Source: an uncultured bacterium
Lineage (GTDB): Bacteria; Bacillota; Clostridia; Lachnospirales; Lachnospiraceae
Length of the DNA: 64,000 nucleotides
Reading direction: 5' to 3'
NCBI GenBank assembly: GCA_948467735.1
Contig: CAOKFN010000014.1
Coordinates: 24,032-88,031, forward strand
The notes below the pieces were generated by a model that made no database searches, was not told the DNA's origin, and saw nothing but the letters and a program-made list of their open reading frames with translations. This document shows positions 42,717 through 52,214 of this stretch, piece after piece. A program made the position numbers and the translations under genes. Position 1 is the first letter of the stretch, and every line of letters begins with the position of its first letter.

Positions 42717-43712
42717 TCAAAGCAGCCGCATCCGTTCCATGGGGCAGCCTTCCTCCGAAAGCTCGGACTCATACTCCGACACATAAGAGGAATAATTTAG
42801 AAAATACTGCCCGTCCAGCCTGTCCGTCTTATCTAAAATAACAAATTCTATAGAAATCCCTATGGGAACATTCCTTTTGAGCCACTCCAAATGTCTCTCC
42901 CTCCCGTTTTCGGGCTTTCCCAGCACCAGCACTCTCGCCCGGCACGCTTCCGGCTCCTCCACGATCACGGCCTTCTGCCCTGTCAAAATTTCCGTCATCT
43001 TTACATAATATTCACAGGTACCCTTTTTTTCCGACAAGGAGACGCCTGTCTTTAAAAGCTCCCTCAAAATGTCCTTTTCCACATGCCGCGCCAGTTCTCC
43101 CCAGCCCATCCATCCGGCCAGCCTGACCGCCTGCTTCCTGCTGCATAATTCATAGTCCAGCCTTTCTGCCAGATTGTCCACATTTTCCTCCAGCTGCAGA
43201 TACATATACTGCTGCAGCGCCAGAAAGCGATCCAGCGGGAGCTGATTTTGATAAATTTCGGGAAGATATTCCGCAAAGCTCTCCTTGGGAAAGGACAAAT
43301 CATATCCCCGGAATACCGTATCTCCCCCGTCCCCCGGCTGAATCTCCACCGCAGCTCTCGCATAGCGCCCGCATCCATGCCCGTACAAAAGCATATTCCG
43401 ATAGTCGGAGTGATACTGCATAAGGCCCTTATGCGCTCTCAGCCATTCTCTTGGATTTTCCTGCAAAAATTCCTCCTCGTACTCCTCCCTCCGATCGGAG
43501 AGCCAGACGTATACCTCCACCGCCGCATCCGGACCCGCATCCAGCCGAATGCGGTTCCACTGAGTTCCTTCCCTGCCGCTGTCATAAATCCGACTGACAA
43601 AAATCCCGGAAATATCCCCCTTCCCCACTGTCAGGGCGCCGCCTGACTCCCAAAAACCTTCCTGACAGCCGCAGTGCAGCAAATTGATTCCCGAATAACA
43701 ATGTGTCGCCAT
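42717..43712 (-). CDS. Baseplate protein, phage tail protein I-like
   Basis: 331 residues. The middle LPEIYQNQLPLDRFLALQQ followed by ENVDNLAERLDYELC and WLGW-like helices matches phage tail protein I (gpI/Afp12 side). The first ~130 residues form a separate beta-rich domain (IYDSGREGTQWNRIRLD) not in phage gpI, perhaps a decoration or adaptor domain. It is placed between the second J-type protein and the ATPase, the normal order. It should sit in the outer baseplate wedge. Confidence 0.82.
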   Translation of the reverse strand: MATHCYSGINLLHCGCQEGFWESGGALTVGKGDISGIFVSRIYDSGREGTQWNRIRLDAGPDAAVEVYVWLSDRREEYEEEFLQENPREWLRAHKGLMQYHSDYRNMLLYGHGCGRYARAAVEIQPGDGGDTVFRGYDLSFPKESFAEYLPEIYQNQLPLDRFLALQQYMYLQLEENVDNLAERLDYELCSRKQAVRLAGWMGWGELARHVEKDILRELLKTGVSLSEKKGTCEYYVKMTEILTGQKAVIVEEPEACRARVLVLGKPENGRERHLEWLKRNVPIGISIEFVILDKTDRLDGQYFLNYSSYVSEYESELSEEGCPMERMRLL

Positions 43713-43808
43713 ATAAGGCCTCCTAATCCGGTTCCTGCAGGCAGGGGAACTTGTTTCTCTTCCGCAGACGCGGGCTTGTTCCTGCGCCGTCTCCCCACTG
43801 CCATATCC

Positions 43809-45554
43809 CTAAGAATTCTGTATCCTGTGCTGAACTTCAACGCGGATTCTCGTCCCCGCCAGCCGAAATTGTTCCAAATATTTTTCCACCTGAGCCCTGT
43901 ACCGCTCCACGCAGTACGGATTCCTAAGCGGAAGAAGGGGAATGACCTTCACCACCGTCTCCCCCTTGTTCCACTCCGCTTCCGCATCTTTGATCAAAAG
44001 CCCCGGCGTTTCCATCGCCAGCAGGCGGATATCCTCCTTGGTTATCATCCTGCCGCGGCCCGACAGCCTGTCCTTCATTTCTTTAAACTGCTGAGACGGC
44101 AGAATACGATCCTTTCCGTCCCTGCCTCCCAGACGATTCGTGCATACAATGCCCGAAAACAAATCCGGCCGTTCCCAGCGAATCACCCTGCCCACGGACA
44201 CATTTCCCTTCTCCCCCTCCCAGAGCGCCAGAGAGGTAAAGAGAAGCCCCTTCTCCGAAGCGGCCGGAATGATCCCATGCCTGCCGTCCCCCAGAACAAT
44301 CACCGTCTCCTCCTCCCTCCAGTGCCATGCATATTCCTGCCTATCCTCCTCCGGCTCCACTCTGACATATGAGCGGAACCGATCGCCCCCTTCCTCCCGA
44401 ATCATCAGCTCCACCGAAGAACGCATCACATTTTCCCACGGGAAGGAAATCTGCTGAGCCGCAATCCCCGTCACCGTATCCGGCAGATCCTCCTCCCACG
44501 CTTCCGCGGCAGTACACACCACCTTCACCTGCCCCGCTCCGGAATAAAACAGATTTCTTTCCATGCGTCCCGCTTCAACGGGCGGATCAATAACAACACC
44601 CGGCGCCGCGGTTATATCCTCCCAAAGCTCCCCGCCTTTCCCGTCCGGCACCTTCTTGAAAATCTTAAGTATTCCCGTTCTGGCAAGATAATTTTTTAAC
44701 GCCGCCCGATGGCAGTTTTCGGAAAAAATAATCGTTTCCTCACAGCAAATCGTATTGCGCTGAACCGCCCTGACCACGTTCAGACAGATTTTGCACAGGG
44801 AGGGAACCGCATCATAGCCGCCCTCCTTTATCCTGCATCTTATCTCATACTCCGGCCCCTCCATGGGTCTGTCAACGCGAATACGGACATGACCGCTGAA
44901 CAAAAGTCCCCCCGTATCATCCCCGACAATTTCCGCCTCCCGCCAGCCGCCTTCGGTCCTATACTCCCAAGCCAGCCGCACCAAGCAGAAATCTCCCTCC
45001 GCCCCGCTTCTCTTAATTCCGTCATCCAGCAGCACAAAAAAGCTGAAAATTTCCCCCGGCTTCAAGGCGTCCCTCAACATAAAAGAAAAAAGCCTCTCCC
45101 CCCCTTCCCGCAGGCAAAATCTAACCCTTCGGGAAAGCTTCATAGCCTTCACCCGATTCTTATCCTCTTCCTGATAAAAACCCACCAAAGAATTTGAAGT
45201 CAGGCACGCTTCTTCCTCCGTCTCAAATACCAGCCGGTCGGACAAAAGCTTCGTCCCCTTTGGCACAACGCAGTCCCTCTCCACATCATCGAAAAAGAGC
45301 CATATCCGCGCATAGGCCCCCTCGTCGGGACATACCCCTAAGAGCTTCAGATACTTTCTGTAATGACTCTCCTGAACCTGATCCAGATAGAAGCTCTGCA
45401 TATCCGAAAGCACCGCCCACATCTCCAAAAGCATAATACCCGGATCCGACGTCTCCGTATGCGTCCACCATGGCGCCTGCGCATGAAGCCTCTCCATCGC
45501 CTTCTCATAAATACTGTCATAGCTGCTGTCATCTAAGGATATCTCATTCGGCAT
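43809..45554 (-). CDS. Baseplate J-type wedge protein, second copy
   Basis: 581 residues. The N-terminal helical stretch with PGIMLLEMWAVLSDMQSFYLDQ and the C-terminal MITKEDIRLLAMETPG...VKVIPLLPLRN are typical of J-like baseplate wedges in injection systems. The ATG at 45554 (GGGAGGGGG six bases upstream) is used rather than one at 45623. It follows the larger J-type gene; the two probably form the inner and outer wedge parts of the baseplate. Confidence 0.82.
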   Translation of the reverse strand: MPNEISLDDSSYDSIYEKAMERLHAQAPWWTHTETSDPGIMLLEMWAVLSDMQSFYLDQVQESHYRKYLKLLGVCPDEGAYARIWLFFDDVERDCVVPKGTKLLSDRLVFETEEEACLTSNSLVGFYQEEDKNRVKAMKLSRRVRFCLREGGERLFSFMLRDALKPGEIFSFFVLLDDGIKRSGAEGDFCLVRLAWEYRTEGGWREAEIVGDDTGGLLFSGHVRIRVDRPMEGPEYEIRCRIKEGGYDAVPSLCKICLNVVRAVQRNTICCEETIIFSENCHRAALKNYLARTGILKIFKKVPDGKGGELWEDITAAPGVVIDPPVEAGRMERNLFYSGAGQVKVVCTAAEAWEEDLPDTVTGIAAQQISFPWENVMRSSVELMIREEGGDRFRSYVRVEPEEDRQEYAWHWREEETVIVLGDGRHGIIPAASEKGLLFTSLALWEGEKGNVSVGRVIRWERPDLFSGIVCTNRLGGRDGKDRILPSQQFKEMKDRLSGRGRMITKEDIRLLAMETPGLLIKDAEAEWNKGETVVKVIPLLPLRNPYCVERYRAQVEKYLEQFRLAGTRIRVEVQHRIQNS

Positions 45555-45629
45555 TTTGGTCCCCCTCCCTTCCCAGCCGCTGCCCGACGTGACCCATGGA
45601 ACACTCCTCGTTCTTACCCCCATATCCTC

Positions 45630-47789
45630 TTATCCGTTTTCCGTCCTATTTTCCTGCGGGTCCCTCAGACTGCACCGCACACCGCAGCCGTTCAGCCAGA
45701 GAGTCCCGCTCCCGGCCGCAGTCTCCGCAAGCCACTCCTCAATCTCCCGAAGTCTCCCCCCCGCCTCCTTCCAAAGCTCCTCCTCCGACCGCATATCTCC
45801 CTTCTTTGCAGCAGCCGCAAGCTCCACATAAAGCACACCCTCCTCCTCTCGAAAAACACACTCCCCCGCCTTGAGAAACGGATACCGTTCCTGCAGCATA
45901 ATCTCCACATCCATAGGGGTCAGCATCCTTCCGTAATGGGCAAAATAATGCTTCGACGCCTGTTTCTTTGACAAAGCCGGCCGGGCCGCTCCTGCGCAGC
46001 AGATATCCGAAAGACAGACCGCCTCCAATATCCCCATATCCTGAGATTCCACAGAGAATTCGGCGCCTGCGCCAATCCGTACTCCCGCTCCCTTCTGCGC
46101 CGCCGCGCCCTCTCCCTTTTCCGCCGTCCCTTCTCTCTTCTCCGCCGCCCTTTCCGCAATGGGAACATAATTGGGCAGAAGGCAGGACAGACTCGCACCC
46201 TTCTCTCCCGAAACCTCCTTTTCCGCCGCTTCCACCCAAAAAGCTTCTTTTTCATATAAAACACTCTTTCCCATTAACTGCTCTTGGTCGAAAAAGCAGA
46301 AATTTTCCCCCGTATACCAGCACTGATCACAAGTTACCTCCCCCTCAAAACCAAGATACATCTTCTCTTCCTGAGCCTCCATGCCTTCGGGCAGCACCTC
46401 TTCCTCCGAAACCATACGCCTTCCCTCGGTCCAAAAACGGATCTCTTCCAGCACCGGAATTGCTTTCCGGTAGTAGAGCGCATAGGCATTGCTCACCCTG
46501 CGCAGCGCAAGACGAATATAATAATGCTCCTCTCCTTCCACCGAACAGGCCGCCATATCCCTTGGCCGTTTCCACCGAAAAACCCTCTCACGCGCTCCCT
46601 CCTCCGGCTCAAAAATCTGCCAGCCCTCGCTTTCCGGCAGAACACACCAGAATTTTCCGTTAAAATATTCCCACGACGCATCCTGCGCCCGCCAGTCCTG
46701 CACCGTCTCCGAATACTGAAGCCATGGATACTTTCGGCACAGCTTTTTATACTCCTCCGGCCGGGGTTCCGGAAGCCTCTCCTCCGTCAAAAAATCCACC
46801 AGAAACCGAAGCTCTGCTTCATTCTCCCCTCCTGCCATCTCTCTGTCACAGGCAAAATAACAGCAGGACCCCTCCTCCGGCGAAGTTCCGAAGGGCAGAA
46901 CTCTCCTCCCGTTCCCCGCCCCCGAATCCGTGATGCACAAATCCGCCTGCCTCTCTTTGGGCGGCTCCGTTAAGGCAAAGCCCCCTCGAAGCACCCTCAG
47001 CCATTCTTCCGTCAGCTCCTCTCCGGGCAGAACTTCCAGACATATTTCATACATCCCCCCGGCAAAATTCCGTCCAAACTCCGGCGTCCGACCTGCAAGC
47101 CCGAAATGAAAGGGCGCTTGTCGGTCTAAATGGGACGCCTCCTGTCGGTCGGCACGGGAAGCCTCTTGTTGAAGCTCCATGGGATAAACTCTCTCCCCGT
47201 CGCTGACCGACCACTTCCCCGGAAGCTTCGCTGCGGGGCACTTCTCCTCGGCAAATTCCACATGAAAATAAATTTGGGCCCGGCCGTCACAAAGGCCCCG
47301 AAAACGCCATCTGAACACCGGGTGAGCCAGCATTTTTCCCGTCGGCTGAAACAAGGGAATCTCCCCTTCCTGCCCCTCCTCATAAGAAAGCCATGCCCAC
47401 ATCCCCTTACGATAAACGGCGGCTTTCAGTCTTGCCGACGTGAGCCGAACGGTATGGGCCGTCAGAAAACAGAGCTGTTCTCCATCCTCCCCAGCCGCAT
47501 ATGTTTCGGTTCCCTCCTTCAACAGTCTGCCGTCCTCTTCGTCGTGTACTTTCACAAGCAGCGCCCCTCTTCCGCCCCCTGATACCTCGCTAATATCGGG
47601 CGCCGCCTGCAGAAAAACGGACTCCTGCTTCTCCCAGATTCTATCAAAACGCTTTTGATTCTCTTCCGCCATTTCCAAGAAAATATCCATTAGCACGCTG
47701 CCCGGCTCTTCGCTTCCCGGAATATATTCCCAGCCCGTCTCATAAGCAAGCGCCAGTTTTTTTATCCATTCCTGCCAGTCCGATCTCAT
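45630..47789 (-). CDS. Baseplate J-type wedge protein, first copy (Afp11-like)
   Basis: 719 residues. Typical start with a helix then EPGSVLMDIFLEMAEENQKRFDR, beta-rich middle, and C-terminal GRMLTPMDVEIMLQERYPFLKAGECVF, the conserved J-type end. The central part contains a Lys/Glu/Ala-rich low-complexity stretch (~565-600, AEKREGTAEKGEGAAAQKG) that is probably an exposed loop. The ATG at 47789 has GGAG eight bases before it. It anchors the sheath and spike to the baseplate. Confidence 0.83.
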   Translation of the reverse strand: MRSDWQEWIKKLALAYETGWEYIPGSEEPGSVLMDIFLEMAEENQKRFDRIWEKQESVFLQAAPDISEVSGGGRGALLVKVHDEEDGRLLKEGTETYAAGEDGEQLCFLTAHTVRLTSARLKAAVYRKGMWAWLSYEEGQEGEIPLFQPTGKMLAHPVFRWRFRGLCDGRAQIYFHVEFAEEKCPAAKLPGKWSVSDGERVYPMELQQEASRADRQEASHLDRQAPFHFGLAGRTPEFGRNFAGGMYEICLEVLPGEELTEEWLRVLRGGFALTEPPKERQADLCITDSGAGNGRRVLPFGTSPEEGSCCYFACDREMAGGENEAELRFLVDFLTEERLPEPRPEEYKKLCRKYPWLQYSETVQDWRAQDASWEYFNGKFWCVLPESEGWQIFEPEEGARERVFRWKRPRDMAACSVEGEEHYYIRLALRRVSNAYALYYRKAIPVLEEIRFWTEGRRMVSEEEVLPEGMEAQEEKMYLGFEGEVTCDQCWYTGENFCFFDQEQLMGKSVLYEKEAFWVEAAEKEVSGEKGASLSCLLPNYVPIAERAAEKREGTAEKGEGAAAQKGAGVRIGAGAEFSVESQDMGILEAVCLSDICCAGAARPALSKKQASKHYFAHYGRMLTPMDVEIMLQERYPFLKAGECVFREEEGVLYVELAAAAKKGDMRSEEELWKEAGGRLREIEEWLAETAAGSGTLWLNGCGVRCSLRDPQENRTENG

Positions 47790-47898
47790 CCTAAAGACTC
47801 CTGTTCCCATATGCATTCCTGCGCGCCCCAATCCGCACATTGCCGAAAAGCCCCTGTGCAAATCTGCATCGCCGCGCTTGCGCCTGCCGGTTTTATAT

Positions 47899-48267
47899 TT
47901 ATCTCAGCGTTACCTCAACCCGGCCCTCCTGCTCCTGACCGACAATGCGATATGTGACGGCAATATGAATTTCACCCTGCCTCTCGGGCTCCGCCTCCGC
48001 CTCCACCCTGATATCTTCTATGCGCTTTTCCCACATCCGCAGGGAATGGCGCACCTCCCGACAGATCATTTCCTTTGTCTGGCTGTCCATATTTTCAAAC
48101 AAGAATTGACGAAGCTTCGTTCCGAATTTCGGATGAAGCATCCTCTCTCCCGGCTCCGTCAGCAGGATAACCTTCACCGACTGTCTAATATTTTCGCTGT
48201 CCCTGCTGGTTTCCACCCTTCCGTGTTCCTTTGATATTCCGAAAGGAAATCCCCATCCCTCGGCCAT
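47899..48267 (-). CDS. gp25-like baseplate wedge protein (Afp9-like)
   Basis: 122 residues of the GPW/gp25 family: FPFGISKEHGRVETSRDSENIRQSV, LLTEPGERMLHPKFG and DIRVEAEAE in order. In contractile machines gp25 joins the baseplate and starts sheath polymerisation. GGGGGAGG precedes the ATG. A 215-base gap to the spike gene upstream (48268-48483) shows no gene and no clear promoter. Confidence 0.93.
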   Translation of the reverse strand: MAEGWGFPFGISKEHGRVETSRDSENIRQSVKVILLTEPGERMLHPKFGTKLRQFLFENMDSQTKEMICREVRHSLRMWEKRIEDIRVEAEAEPERQGEIHIAVTYRIVGQEQEGRVEVTLR

Positions 48268-48483
48268 TTCTTCCTCCCCCTTATTCCGCAGACGGCAGGC
48301 CTTGTCATTTTTTTACTTTGTGCCATGCTTAAATTCAGCCAAAGAGCGGCTTTTCCACATTGCGCAATACCCAAAGGACACAATTTCCTAATTGTACCCA
48401 AAAGGACGAATTGACCCAGCGGCGCCCTAGACTTGATATTCCGTCGGCCTGCTGCCAGCTTTGCCGCGTATCCATCCGCCGCT

Positions 48484-49278
48484 TCAATTCAAATGTATCA
48501 TAGCCCCTGACAGCTTTAGCTGCCCCTTGCTTTCCACTTTAATCTGTCCCTTACCCTTGACGGAAATACCCGCTGCGCCCTCAACCACAACCTCCTGCCC
48601 CTTGACCTGCACTCTGCTCTTCCCATGAAGCTCCACCGCCTTCGCCTCCACTTCCAGCTTCTCACATTTCAGTACAATGGTTCCGTCCTTTTTCAGCTCC
48701 AAACTGCTCTTCCCGCATTCAAGCCGGACGGAATCCTCCGAAATTACCTGCGTCTTCCGATTTTTCTTATCAATCAGCACATAATTTTTCCCATCCTTAT
48801 CCCCAAAAGAGATCCGCTCCTTTTCCTCGTCCAGCTTCCAGTTCATCTTTTGGGAACCCGAAACCTCTATACTGTCCTTTCCCTTCTCCCCCGCAAAGAA
48901 AACGCCGCTCCCGTTCTTTGCCCTGAACGCCTTCCGGGTTTTCTCCTCCTGCATATCCTTCACAAACTGGCTGCTTTCCGGAAAGCGACAGCCTGCGGCG
49001 ACGGGATGTCTGAAATCCCTCCCCAGAAAAACCAGACGCACAATATCCCCCTCCTCCGGCATGCAAAACACCCCGTAGTCAGCGCCTCCGTATCCTGTGA
49101 GCACGGGCACATTGTCAAAGATATCCATCTTATCCTTCATAAGCTTCACCCTTACCCTGACATTTCCCGCCTCCGTATGATCCGAAGCCGCCAGCACCAC
49201 TCCCCACATATCAAAGACAGGCTCCTTCTCCCCCTCCCCGGAACTGTCATAACCCCGCTCAAGATAATCCGAAATCAT
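48484..49278 (-). CDS. Spike protein, gp5/gpV-like with beta-helix tail
   Basis: 264 residues. The N-terminal OB-fold-type domain of baseplate assembly protein V is seen in RVRVKLMKDKMD and GVFCMPEEGDIVRLVFLGRDFRHPV. The C-terminal ~110 residues are short alternating Val/Lys/Gly repeats (VQVKGQEVVVEGAAGISVKGKGQIKV type) as in the trimeric needle. With the gp27-like protein upstream this is a split VgrG-type spike; the PAAR-like protein should cap the tip. Confidence 0.88.
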   Translation of the reverse strand: MISDYLERGYDSSGEGEKEPVFDMWGVVLAASDHTEAGNVRVRVKLMKDKMDIFDNVPVLTGYGGADYGVFCMPEEGDIVRLVFLGRDFRHPVAAGCRFPESSQFVKDMQEEKTRKAFRAKNGSGVFFAGEKGKDSIEVSGSQKMNWKLDEEKERISFGDKDGKNYVLIDKKNRKTQVISEDSVRLECGKSSLELKKDGTIVLKCEKLEVEAKAVELHGKSRVQVKGQEVVVEGAAGISVKGKGQIKVESKGQLKLSGAMIHLN

Positions 49279-49301
49279 AGCTTCTCCCTTCCTTCCCCTG
49301 T

Positions 49302-49424
49302 CCCTAAACTCTCGCGCCTTTGATAATCATTCGATGCCCTTCCCTTAGACTCTCGCGCCTTTGACAATCGTTCGATGCCCTTCCCTTAGACTCTGGTGCC
49401 TCTGACAATCGTTCGGTACCCTTC
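49302..49424. repeat. Three tandem 41-bp copies of the gp27-like gene's 3' end
   Basis: Units at 49302-49342, 49343-49383 and 49384-49424 are near-identical (a few substitutions, one 1-base indel). The last one is the real end of the gp27-like gene, coding for RTIVRGTRV and the stop; the other two repeat that coding end and stop beyond the gene. 41 is not a multiple of three. Confidence 0.85.
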
Positions 49425-50459
49425 TCCGTCCGTCAAATGACACACCTCTTCCACATAAATCGTACCTGACAGGCTTTCTGTCGAATCATTCACAAGCTCC
49501 GCGCAGACTCCCGGCGCCAGCTCCGGAATTCCAAGCAGGACCGCCCGCATACGGCTGCACTTCCCCGCCCTTCGATTCATCCTCACCCTTGCCTGCTGCC
49601 CTGCCTGCTCTCCCGTCTCCAATCCCATATCCAAGAAAGTCAGCCCGCATCCCTGCAGCGCCTGCTTCATTTTACTGCCAAAAGGCCCCGACATGCCGGG
49701 CCACTCCGCCGTCCCCGCGACCTTCTCGTCTTTTCTGTTATATCCCCATACCTGCACCTTTCCTGTCTGCTCCGCCATGGTCACAGTCCCCCGCACCTCC
49801 TGAAGTCCATACTCAGCCCTCAGCTCCAGCGTATCTCCTCCCGTCCTGCGGGCCGGCCGAAACACCGCCAGCCCCCTGCCGCAGAAAAATTCATAATCCG
49901 CACAGGCCGACAGGCGGCAAATCCAGTCATAATGCGTCTCCCCTTTTATCACACAATCCTGATTCCACTCCTTCGGCAGAGAATCCACCTTTTTCTCCTC
50001 CATGAACCCCTGATAACAGGCCGTGTTCAAAATATCCCTTAAAATATCTTCCGCATTCTTGGAACCCGACGCCAAAAACACGCTGTTTTTCTTCATAAGC
50101 CCCTTCACGTCCAGACATATTAACGTATAATCCACAAAATCCTGCATGGCGTCCACCGCTTCCGCTTCATGCAGATAGCCAAGAAAAATTCTCGCCAAAC
50201 GATCCCTGTACCCCGCCTTGACCTCCATTTTCTGTCCCACATACAGATACGCTTCCATCTGCCGAACATCCTGCTCGGAGAACTTATCCGCCCGATAATG
50301 CAGCACCGCCATATCCGGCTCCATCCCCACGGAGGAAACCACTTCCATCCGTTCCAGATAAATCCCGTTCCCCGTCGGAATTTCCCTTCCGCCGGCCATC
50401 ACCTTCACACAGGGCTCCAGAAAATAATCATACTTCTCAGCCAGACTCTTACCGCTCAC
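49386..50459 (-). CDS. Spike hub protein, gp27/late control D-like
   Basis: 357 residues. Matches the D-like hub of VgrG (gp27 fold): YDYFLEPCVKVMAGGREIP start, EAYLYVGQKMEVKAGYRDR-like strand, FLGYLHEAEAVD, HYDWICRLSACADYEFF and VQVWGYNRKDEKV. A GTG at 50459 with GGGAAAG directly before it is the likely start and overlaps the upstream gene by 11 bases; a start at 50519 would overlap by 71. The last codons are the source of a 41-bp tandem duplication. Confidence 0.83.
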   Translation of the reverse strand: MSGKSLAEKYDYFLEPCVKVMAGGREIPTGNGIYLERMEVVSSVGMEPDMAVLHYRADKFSEQDVRQMEAYLYVGQKMEVKAGYRDRLARIFLGYLHEAEAVDAMQDFVDYTLICLDVKGLMKKNSVFLASGSKNAEDILRDILNTACYQGFMEEKKVDSLPKEWNQDCVIKGETHYDWICRLSACADYEFFCGRGLAVFRPARRTGGDTLELRAEYGLQEVRGTVTMAEQTGKVQVWGYNRKDEKVAGTAEWPGMSGPFGSKMKQALQGCGLTFLDMGLETGEQAGQQARVRMNRRAGKCSRMRAVLLGIPELAPGVCAELVNDSTESLSGTIYVEEVCHLTDGEGYRTIVRGTRV

Positions 50460-51180
50460 CTTTCCCAAACCGCGTCCTCCCCTCGACAAGTTCAAACCTT
50501 GGATTCTTCCCCTCAACATACCCTTCTCTCAAACGGGAACCGCCCTCAGCCCCGCCGATTCCTGCTGCTTTTCCGTCCGCACCGGCGCCCCTTCCTTTTC
50601 CGGCGCCGCCTGCGGCCTCCTCTCCCACATAAAAGCCCTCAATGGCTATACTCACCTGCGCCCGCACGGGCCTTCCGTCCGGCGCAAACATCGTATATGT
50701 TACGCTCATCTGCGTCAGCATTCCCGCTACGGCAATGGAACCCCAGAAGAAATAAATCTGCCGGGCTTTTCCCCCTCCTGCCGCCCCTCTGCCCCTTCCG
50801 CTCCCTGAGGCTTTGGACGCCTTTTGAATAATTTCCGTGGTATTGGTATAAGGATATAGCTTCCTAATCTCCTCCCTAACATCCTCATAAGAGCTCTGAT
50901 ATAAGTCATTCAGAGTATTAAAAAAAAGAGTAACCGAAAGCCTCGTCATGCCCCTGCTGCGCCAACGAGAAGACCCCTCTTCCGGATACTGCACGCCTGA
51001 ATTATTTCCCTGTTCCCACTGCTTCTTTTTCGTCCCGCCGTTCACCCGCGATACGTCCTCCGCCCCGACAGCCTCCTCCACGGACAGTTCAGCCGGATTA
51101 AAAGGCACATAAAATCTTCCTTTCAATTCCATATGCCCATTCACATACGGCCCCAAAAAGGCCTTCTGCAATATGGCCAA
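50449..51180 (-). CDS. Injection-system tube-binding protein (LysM-type N-terminal domain only)
   Basis: About 243 residues. The N terminus LQKAFLGPY...GRFYVPFNPAEL is the signature of the tube-associated protein Afp7/gp53-like family, and LSVTLFFNTLNDLYQSSYEDVREEI follows. Family members usually end in a LysM domain; here the tail is instead a Gly/Ala-rich linker (~188-215) with a short basic end, and no LysM is seen. A TTG at 51180 is inferred as start because AGGGGG lies nine bases before it; an ATG at 51207 is possible. It links hub and tube. Confidence 0.78.
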   Translation of the reverse strand: MAILQKAFLGPYVNGHMELKGRFYVPFNPAELSVEEAVGAEDVSRVNGGTKKKQWEQGNNSGVQYPEEGSSRWRSRGMTRLSVTLFFNTLNDLYQSSYEDVREEIRKLYPYTNTTEIIQKASKASGSGRGRGAAGGGKARQIYFFWGSIAVAGMLTQMSVTYTMFAPDGRPVRAQVSIAIEGFYVGEEAAGGAGKGRGAGADGKAAGIGGAEGGSRLREGYVEGKNPRFELVEGRTRFGKGER

Positions 51181-51185
51181 CCGCC

Positions 51186-51527
51186 TCAGCCCCCTTTCCG
51201 AACCCATTCGTGACGAATACGCTCCTCAATCTGCTCATAAACCTTGGAAGATATTCCCGGCGCCAGCGCCCGCTCCAAATTCCCCGCCCCGAACATCTGC
51301 TCCATCTGCCTTACCGCCAGAGACGGCCGGGATTTATAATAATCCTGTTGTTCCTTCCACTGCTTCTGCACCGCCTGCTTCACAAGGACGGCAATCATCT
51401 CCCTGATTTTCTCCCTTTCCCTCTCGGGATTCGGCCGCTCCCCCGTCTCCGCCCTTCCGTTTCCTGCATGCGCGTACTCCAAACGGACGCTCTGCCCTGC
51501 GGCAATTTTTTTCACCTGCGTCTTCAT
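51186..51527 (-). CDS. Small conserved-position protein in injection-system operon, unknown
   Basis: 113 residues, hydrophilic, mainly helical, with a Glu/Arg/Lys-rich centre (NPEREREKIREMIAVLVKQA) likely to form a coiled coil, and a basic C terminus. No family recognised. Lying between the second tube protein and the tube-binding protein, it might be a very short length-determining or connector protein. GAGG stands six bases before the ATG. Confidence 0.7.
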   Translation of the reverse strand: MKTQVKKIAAGQSVRLEYAHAGNGRAETGERPNPEREREKIREMIAVLVKQAVQKQWKEQQDYYKSRPSLAVRQMEQMFGAGNLERALAPGISSKVYEQIEERIRHEWVRKGG

Positions 51528-51613
51528 CCCGCACCTCGATTCCACAATGTGGATTCCATGATATCATTTTTCACTGCCATCTAACACTGCCGCCCCAACC
51601 CCCGTTGGAAATG

Positions 51614-52048
51614 TTATCCGTTTACCACGCCGAAATCTTCATAGCTTATCTCAAAACGATTGGTGAGAATTCCGTTCTGTTCCGCGCTCAGCTCCCCCAC
51701 CTCAAAGCACTTCAGCACCAGCCCCGTAAACAGATAGCTTTTCAGCGGAATTCCCAACCCGTCCATCACGCTCAGCTGCAGCGGCCCCTCAATTCTGCAT
51801 CCCGCCATGCAGAATAGATGTTCCGCCCCCCTGCATACCCCCTTTTCCATACTCAAAATCCTCTCCTGCGTACAGTATTTTGGAAAAACATGCATGCTGG
51901 TATTCCATCCTCCCTCATGATAAATCTCCGTCTCCACCTGACGGCGGATTCCCGATACCTTTTGAAATCCCATAATGATATCGTTCATAAATACAACAAA
52001 ACGATAACCGGGTATGGGATCCACAACGGGCAATGACCACTGCCTCAT
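51614..52048 (-). CDS. Second tube protein (gp19/Afp5-like)
   Basis: 144 residues of the T4 gp19-type tail tube family: PVVDPIPGYRFVVFMNDIIMGFQKVSG at the start and NRFEISYEDFG at the end. The central part differs from the main tube protein at 52772. In related systems the second tube protein forms the first ring(s) on the spike hub, so this is probably the tube initiator. AGGAG lies eight bases upstream of the ATG. Confidence 0.85.
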   Translation of the reverse strand: MRQWSLPVVDPIPGYRFVVFMNDIIMGFQKVSGIRRQVETEIYHEGGWNTSMHVFPKYCTQERILSMEKGVCRGAEHLFCMAGCRIEGPLQLSVMDGLGIPLKSYLFTGLVLKCFEVGELSAEQNGILTNRFEISYEDFGVVNG

Positions 52049-52067
52049 AATTTTATCTCCTATTATA

Positions 52068-52213
52068 GTTCCGCATCCGCCCTTCACTGCCCTTCTACAA
52101 GGGATGAATATATGGCCGCTGGACTACGCGTCCATATATTCATCCGGGCTGTTTGGGGCGGATGCTGTTTTATTTCAATTCCCGCTTGCGGGAATTTGTT
52201 CCGCATCCGCCCT
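52068..52213. repeat. Direct repeat pair enclosing two stem-loops
   Basis: GTTCCGCATCCGCCCT occurs at 52068 and 52198. Between them are a perfect 14-bp inverted repeat (52102-52115 with 52132-52145, 16-base loop), an inverted partial copy of the repeat (GGGGCGGATGC, 52155-52165) and a TTCCCGC/GCGGGAA hairpin (52179-52194). The whole fills the gap between the DUF6760 gene and the second tube gene. A relative with the same repeat is at 55896-56023. Confidence 0.75.
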
Positions 52214-52214
52214 G

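Noticed and set aside
48268..48483. Possible gene in the gap between gp25 and spike genes
   Set aside because: No frame with ribosome site and no clear structure; nothing supported.
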